A stretch of DNA of 64,000 nt from Litoditis marina (taxonomy: Eukaryota; Nematoda; Chromadorea; Rhabditida; Rhabditidae), in assembly GCA_964036275.1 (NCBI GenBank), contig OZ038436.1:15589904-15653903 (forward strand), written 5' to 3'. Under the pieces are notes generated by a model. That model saw only the letters and a list, made by a program, of their open reading frames with translations, had not been told where the DNA came from and made no database searches. Made by a program: the position numbers and the translations under genes. Shown here one piece after another: positions 61,091 through 64,000 of this stretch (position 1 is the first letter of the stretch; every line of letters begins with the position of its first letter).

Positions 61091-61310
61091 AATATATACT
61101 TTCCAGCGGAACTGAGTTCAAATTGATATAATTCTATGCAAAACTGGGTTCAAAAAGATATACGTTCATACAGAAGTAAGTTCAAAAAGATAAATTTTAT
61201 GCAAAACTGGATTCAAAAGATATACTTGCATGCAGAAGTGAGTTCAGAACTATATACTTTCATGAACACTGGGTTCAAAAAGATATACTTTCACACAGAA
61301 TAGTTCCGCA
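61091..61310. repeat. imperfect tandem repeat, ~32-35-bp unit
   Basis: About six copies of a unit like ACTGGGTTCAAAAAGATATA followed by CTTTCATGCAGA, with A/G and length changes between copies. Confidence 0.85.
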
Positions 61311-61429
61311 CTGAACAAACCCCTGTTATCTTCTTATCAGGTGCGAGGAGCAAAAAGATGAGCCGGAAATATGTGATGGTTTGGTGGAATGCGTGCGGGG
61401 AAGCCCAAGCCGAACAGAAAAAAGGGCGG

Positions 61430-61990
61430 GCGGTCTGCGGTCACATAATGGGTGTAAAGCAGGGGAAATCACCACCGCTTTTCACGGACAGTTCAAAAAA
61501 TTTCACAATTTCTATTTAAATACTCTCAGTGAAACGTTGACAGGAAGTAGTGTTCAACAAATTTCACATATCATATTTAAATACTTGCCGTGAAAGGGAG
61601 AATCACCAGCGCTTTTCGCGGACAGTTCAACTAATTTAACAATTTCTATTTAAATACTCTCAGTGATACGTTAACTGAAAGTAGTGATTTACTTCTCGAG
61701 TTCAACAAATTTAATAAACGTATGTATGAAGCACTATACATACACATAGTCGGAGTAAAACGGTGAGTCGAACTAGTGATTCACAACTCCAAGAGTGTGG
61801 GACAACATACCCACAAACACACTGAGCAGAATTAGAAAAGTGAGAAAAATGATAAATAAAAGTGATAAGAAAAGCGGTCACATTATGTGTGTGAAGCAGG
61901 GGATCACCAGCGCTTTTCACGCTCAGTTGAACAAATTTCACATATTCTATTTAAATACTGAGGGTGGAACGTTGACTGAAAGTAGTGAAT
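61430..61990. repeat. dispersed direct repeat, three partial copies
   Basis: The segment ATCACCAGCGCTTTTC(A/G)CG...CAGTT, then TTTCTATTTAAATACT and CGTTGACTGAAAGTAGTGA recurs from about 61470, 61600 and 61905. Two copies are preceded by GCGGTCACAT(A/T)ATG. No coding capacity seen. Confidence 0.75.
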
Positions 61991-62644
61991 CATTGACTAC
62001 TCCAAGAGTGCTAAACAGAGATATAAAAGTCATGTGAACGAAGAAATATCAGAAACTGCGCTTAATTATATGGCCCTTTTTTGAATTGTCACAAGTTTCC
62101 AATGACTAGCAAGGATGTGCCTTGATAGCACACTCCATAAAAGAAAAAAAGTGGAACTATGAGTAAAACTAGTTTCTCACATCATATACTTAGAGATCAA
62201 GAAACTATTTCGGACACATTTCCATATATTTTGAGATTGACGTGAAAACTCCTTTTTACCAGTAGTCAGCGAGCAATATCGAATATTGACATAGAATGAG
62301 CAAATTTGAGATTAGATTCAGTGAACATCTACAAAATATGGTACGAACCAGTTAAAGGAATGATGTCATATGCATTCAGTGTGTAAAGATAAGATGCAAT
62401 GACTACATGAACACTAAAATCTGAAAATTAAGGTTTGGTGAAGAAGGTCAGACTGAGGAAGACGCATAGTAAAGATAATAATTGAGGCTATGAGGAAAAT
62501 AATGCTTTGTCGGAACTTTCGAAGTTTGTCAATGTAAACGTTTTGCTCCTATAACATTCACGTCTGTGCCGTTTTTGTTTGGGAATTCCTGCCAGCTGCT
62601 AGCTTCCCGCTTTTTGGCCCTGCGTACGTATATTGCAGTTTTTT

Positions 62645-62760
62645 ATAGCATCCTGCGTCTCTCGCTTATCGCATTATTTGACTATTGTGTTCGGGGGAAG
62701 TGTTAGAGCAGAAAAATAGCTTATGTTTGAGTAGACGTAGGTTAGGATAGGACAGTCGGG
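62645..62760. repeat. CTGCGTCTC fold-back fragment
   Basis: AGCATCCTGCGTCTCTCGC at the left and GTAGACGTAGGTTAGGAT at the right are weakly complementary, with GCATTATTTGAC and GCAGAAAAATAGC between. Relative of 39102-39266. Confidence 0.4.
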
Positions 62761-62820
62761 ATATTCCTAAATATAAGGTCTGTTCGCTCATCCCGTTCAG
62801 TGTTTTGGAAGGAAACAGAA

Positions 62821-62950
62821 TATCCTTGAAGTAAATTGAATAATCACGTAGAATTGGCCTTCTAATGAGGTATCGTGCACTCGGTTATTGCACGTTTCTG
62901 AGTTCTGCTGTGTTTAACATGTTTTACGTTTACAATTGGTTGACAGTATA
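62821..62950. mobile_element. CACGTG-family MITE, copy 4
   Basis: GAAGTAAATTGAATAATCACG at the left and TTGACAGTATA at the right. It keeps ATTGCACGTTTCTGAGTTCT, identical to copy 2 over that stretch. Confidence 0.75.
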
Positions 62951-63104
62951 ACTCAGAGTAATTGAAAAAAGTTCACAGTTGAGGAATTACTTCAAAAAGC
63001 AATCAACCTGGTTATCTTTCAACCAACACTGCTGTTATCTCGTGTGATCAATGAGTTTGTACAGATAAATAGTTGAGGGACAGCGTCAATCATAAAAGTA
63101 GGGA

Positions 63105-63240
63105 AGATACTCTGTTTCCCCGATCACTCCTTCTCTCTTTCTATTTCTCTCTATTTCTCTTCTTCTCGGTACATCTCTATCTTTTTCTCTATCTATCTCT
63201 GCCTCTCTCAATCTCTTGGTTTTCGTCTCTCTCTTGCCTA
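63105..63240. repeat. pyrimidine-rich (CT) tract
   Basis: About 135 bp almost wholly C and T on the + strand, built from CTCTTTCTATTTCTCT-like units. The long frames crossing it on both strands are low-complexity artefacts. Confidence 0.9.
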
Positions 63241-63645
63241 CCACGGGGTAAAACACAACAGGGAACAATTTCTCATGTGCGTGCTGATCAAACTACATTT
63301 CCGATATGGTTAACGCGTATACCTAATAATAGTTCGTCTTTACAAGTGGTTGCTTGGTACATTTTCCATTCGAGTAGTTTCTGCTACGAAATTTGGTCAT
63401 CGACACAAACGTTTAACGGTTGTTTTACGAGTACGAGCGGTGGTTTTCACCGTAAATTGGCCTGTCAACCACAGTTTATGTCAAACAAAGAATGACATTT
63501 CAATTCTTACAAATATTGATTAAAGAAGATCGGGAAAGAGTTCACATGACTAATCGTTTCTGCACAGATTCATGTATTATAGGATTGGCCTCGCCCATCG
63601 CAAAACAGGCAGACATATGACAAAAGTTGCTCTGCCGGTCTGTGT

Positions 63646-63712
63646 TTGTAGTTTGACGCTCTTCTTTGAGCTAAATTCGACAGTCACTCTACATTCATAG
63701 ATCAAACTACAA
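63646..63712. mobile_element. 67-bp TTGTAGTTTGATC-family element
   Basis: TTGTAGTTTGACGC at the left and GATCAAACTACAA at the right are inverted repeats. Same family as 46726-46793, different interior. Confidence 0.65.
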
Positions 63713-63781
63713 CTCAAATGTGGCCTGATCATCCACTATGCTCTGAATGAAACAGAACATATTCCATCAGCACAGTCATTG

Positions 63782-63842
63782 CCAAATTTATAAATCATCC
63801 GTCCCATGTGAGACTTGAACCCAGTACACCACTACACCAACG
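63782..63842 (-). repeat. tRNA-like fragment (SINE or tRNA pseudogene)
   Basis: The minus strand has GTTGGTGTAGTGGT (A-box-like), then TGGGTTCAAGTCTCACATG (B-box and T-arm-like) about 20 bases later. There is too little between them for an anticodon arm, so it is not a functional tRNA. Confidence 0.35.
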
Positions 63843-64000
63843 TAACCCAAGTCAGGAAGAATAGAAGATATATGTTCTTACACATCATAAATTGAAGTAT
63901 ACAGTACAACTACAACTTCGCAACTTGGCGATATATTGGCGACGACTACAACCTACATACTAAGCGTATTACGAATGAAAAAACATTGCAATTTTGCTGT

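Larger units (their letters stand above)
58223..64000. other. region upstream of copy B, no supported gene
   Basis: Presumed 5' regulatory DNA of copy B, followed by repeat-rich intergenic sequence. It holds MITE copies, tandem repeats (61091-61310), a dispersed repeat (61430-61990), a pyrimidine tract and tRNA-like DNA. A 71-codon + strand frame at 59082-59297 (SPQQTQQTPLTSVP ... NYADRTAPDKKV) has protein-like composition but no ATG at its front, no partner exon and no family I recognise. Confidence 0.5.

Noticed and set aside
63073..63495. 140-codon + strand frame, the longest open frame in the window
   Set aside because: Half of it is the pyrimidine tract, and the remainder has no recognisable domain, no splice partner and no upstream signals.

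Overview
Eukaryotic, animal-type DNA with no bacterial features. The host is probably a nematode, but that is an inference. It rests on two tandem genes for an animal kidney-type (GLS-family) glutaminase with ankyrin repeats and compact 0.1-1.3 kb introns, a splice-acceptor-like TTTCAG directly before one start codon (as at spliced-leader acceptor sites), and small fold-back repeats around CTGCGTCTC, which I recall as common in nematode genomes. A short interstitial TTAGG tract does not help, because that is the arthropod-type telomere unit. I cannot name the species.

Region 1 (1-37123) is a gene-free array of related repeat units, 0.3-1.8 kb each, almost all in one orientation. Read on the minus strand, a complete unit starts with TCACC (on the + strand it ends ...TATATAGGTAGGGTGA). 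It ends with a GC-rich block of about 65 bp: a GGGGG/CCCCC hairpin, then a CCGCGGC-GTCA-GCCGCGG hairpin, then CTAG. TC at one end and hairpin+CTAG at the other is the terminal layout of Helitron rolling-circle transposons, and most units abut directly as CTAG|TCACC. I read the region as a head-to-tail and nested array of non-autonomous Helitron-like elements turning into a satellite. Inside the units an ATCAATAAATC(A/G)AT motif recurs about every 150 bp. No Rep/helicase gene is visible. Three near-identical 1,820-bp copies (17255-22710) and several duplicated blocks show recent homogenisation.

Region 2 (37124-64000) is ordinary gene-bearing DNA. Two glutaminase paralogues lie head-to-tail on the minus strand: copy A at 38258-47728 and copy B, upstream in transcription, at 49672-58212. 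Each can be modelled with 16 exons. All 15 introns fall at matching positions and phases, so a whole-gene tandem duplication made the pair. Both keep every catalytic residue I can place (SxxK serine and lysine, the tyrosines, asparagines and glutamate of the glutamine pocket). They differ at the extreme N-terminus and in the charged C-terminal tail. Both would hydrolyse glutamine to glutamate and ammonia.

Introns and intergenic DNA around the genes hold several small transposon families: a CACGTG-rich family (4 copies), a GGCGGCGTAGC family (2 copies), TTGTAGTTTGATC palindromes, CTGCGTCTC fold-backs and tRNA-promoter-like SINE fragments. There are also simple repeats and an ACTCGAAA minisatellite. 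The stretch 58213-64000 has no gene I can support.
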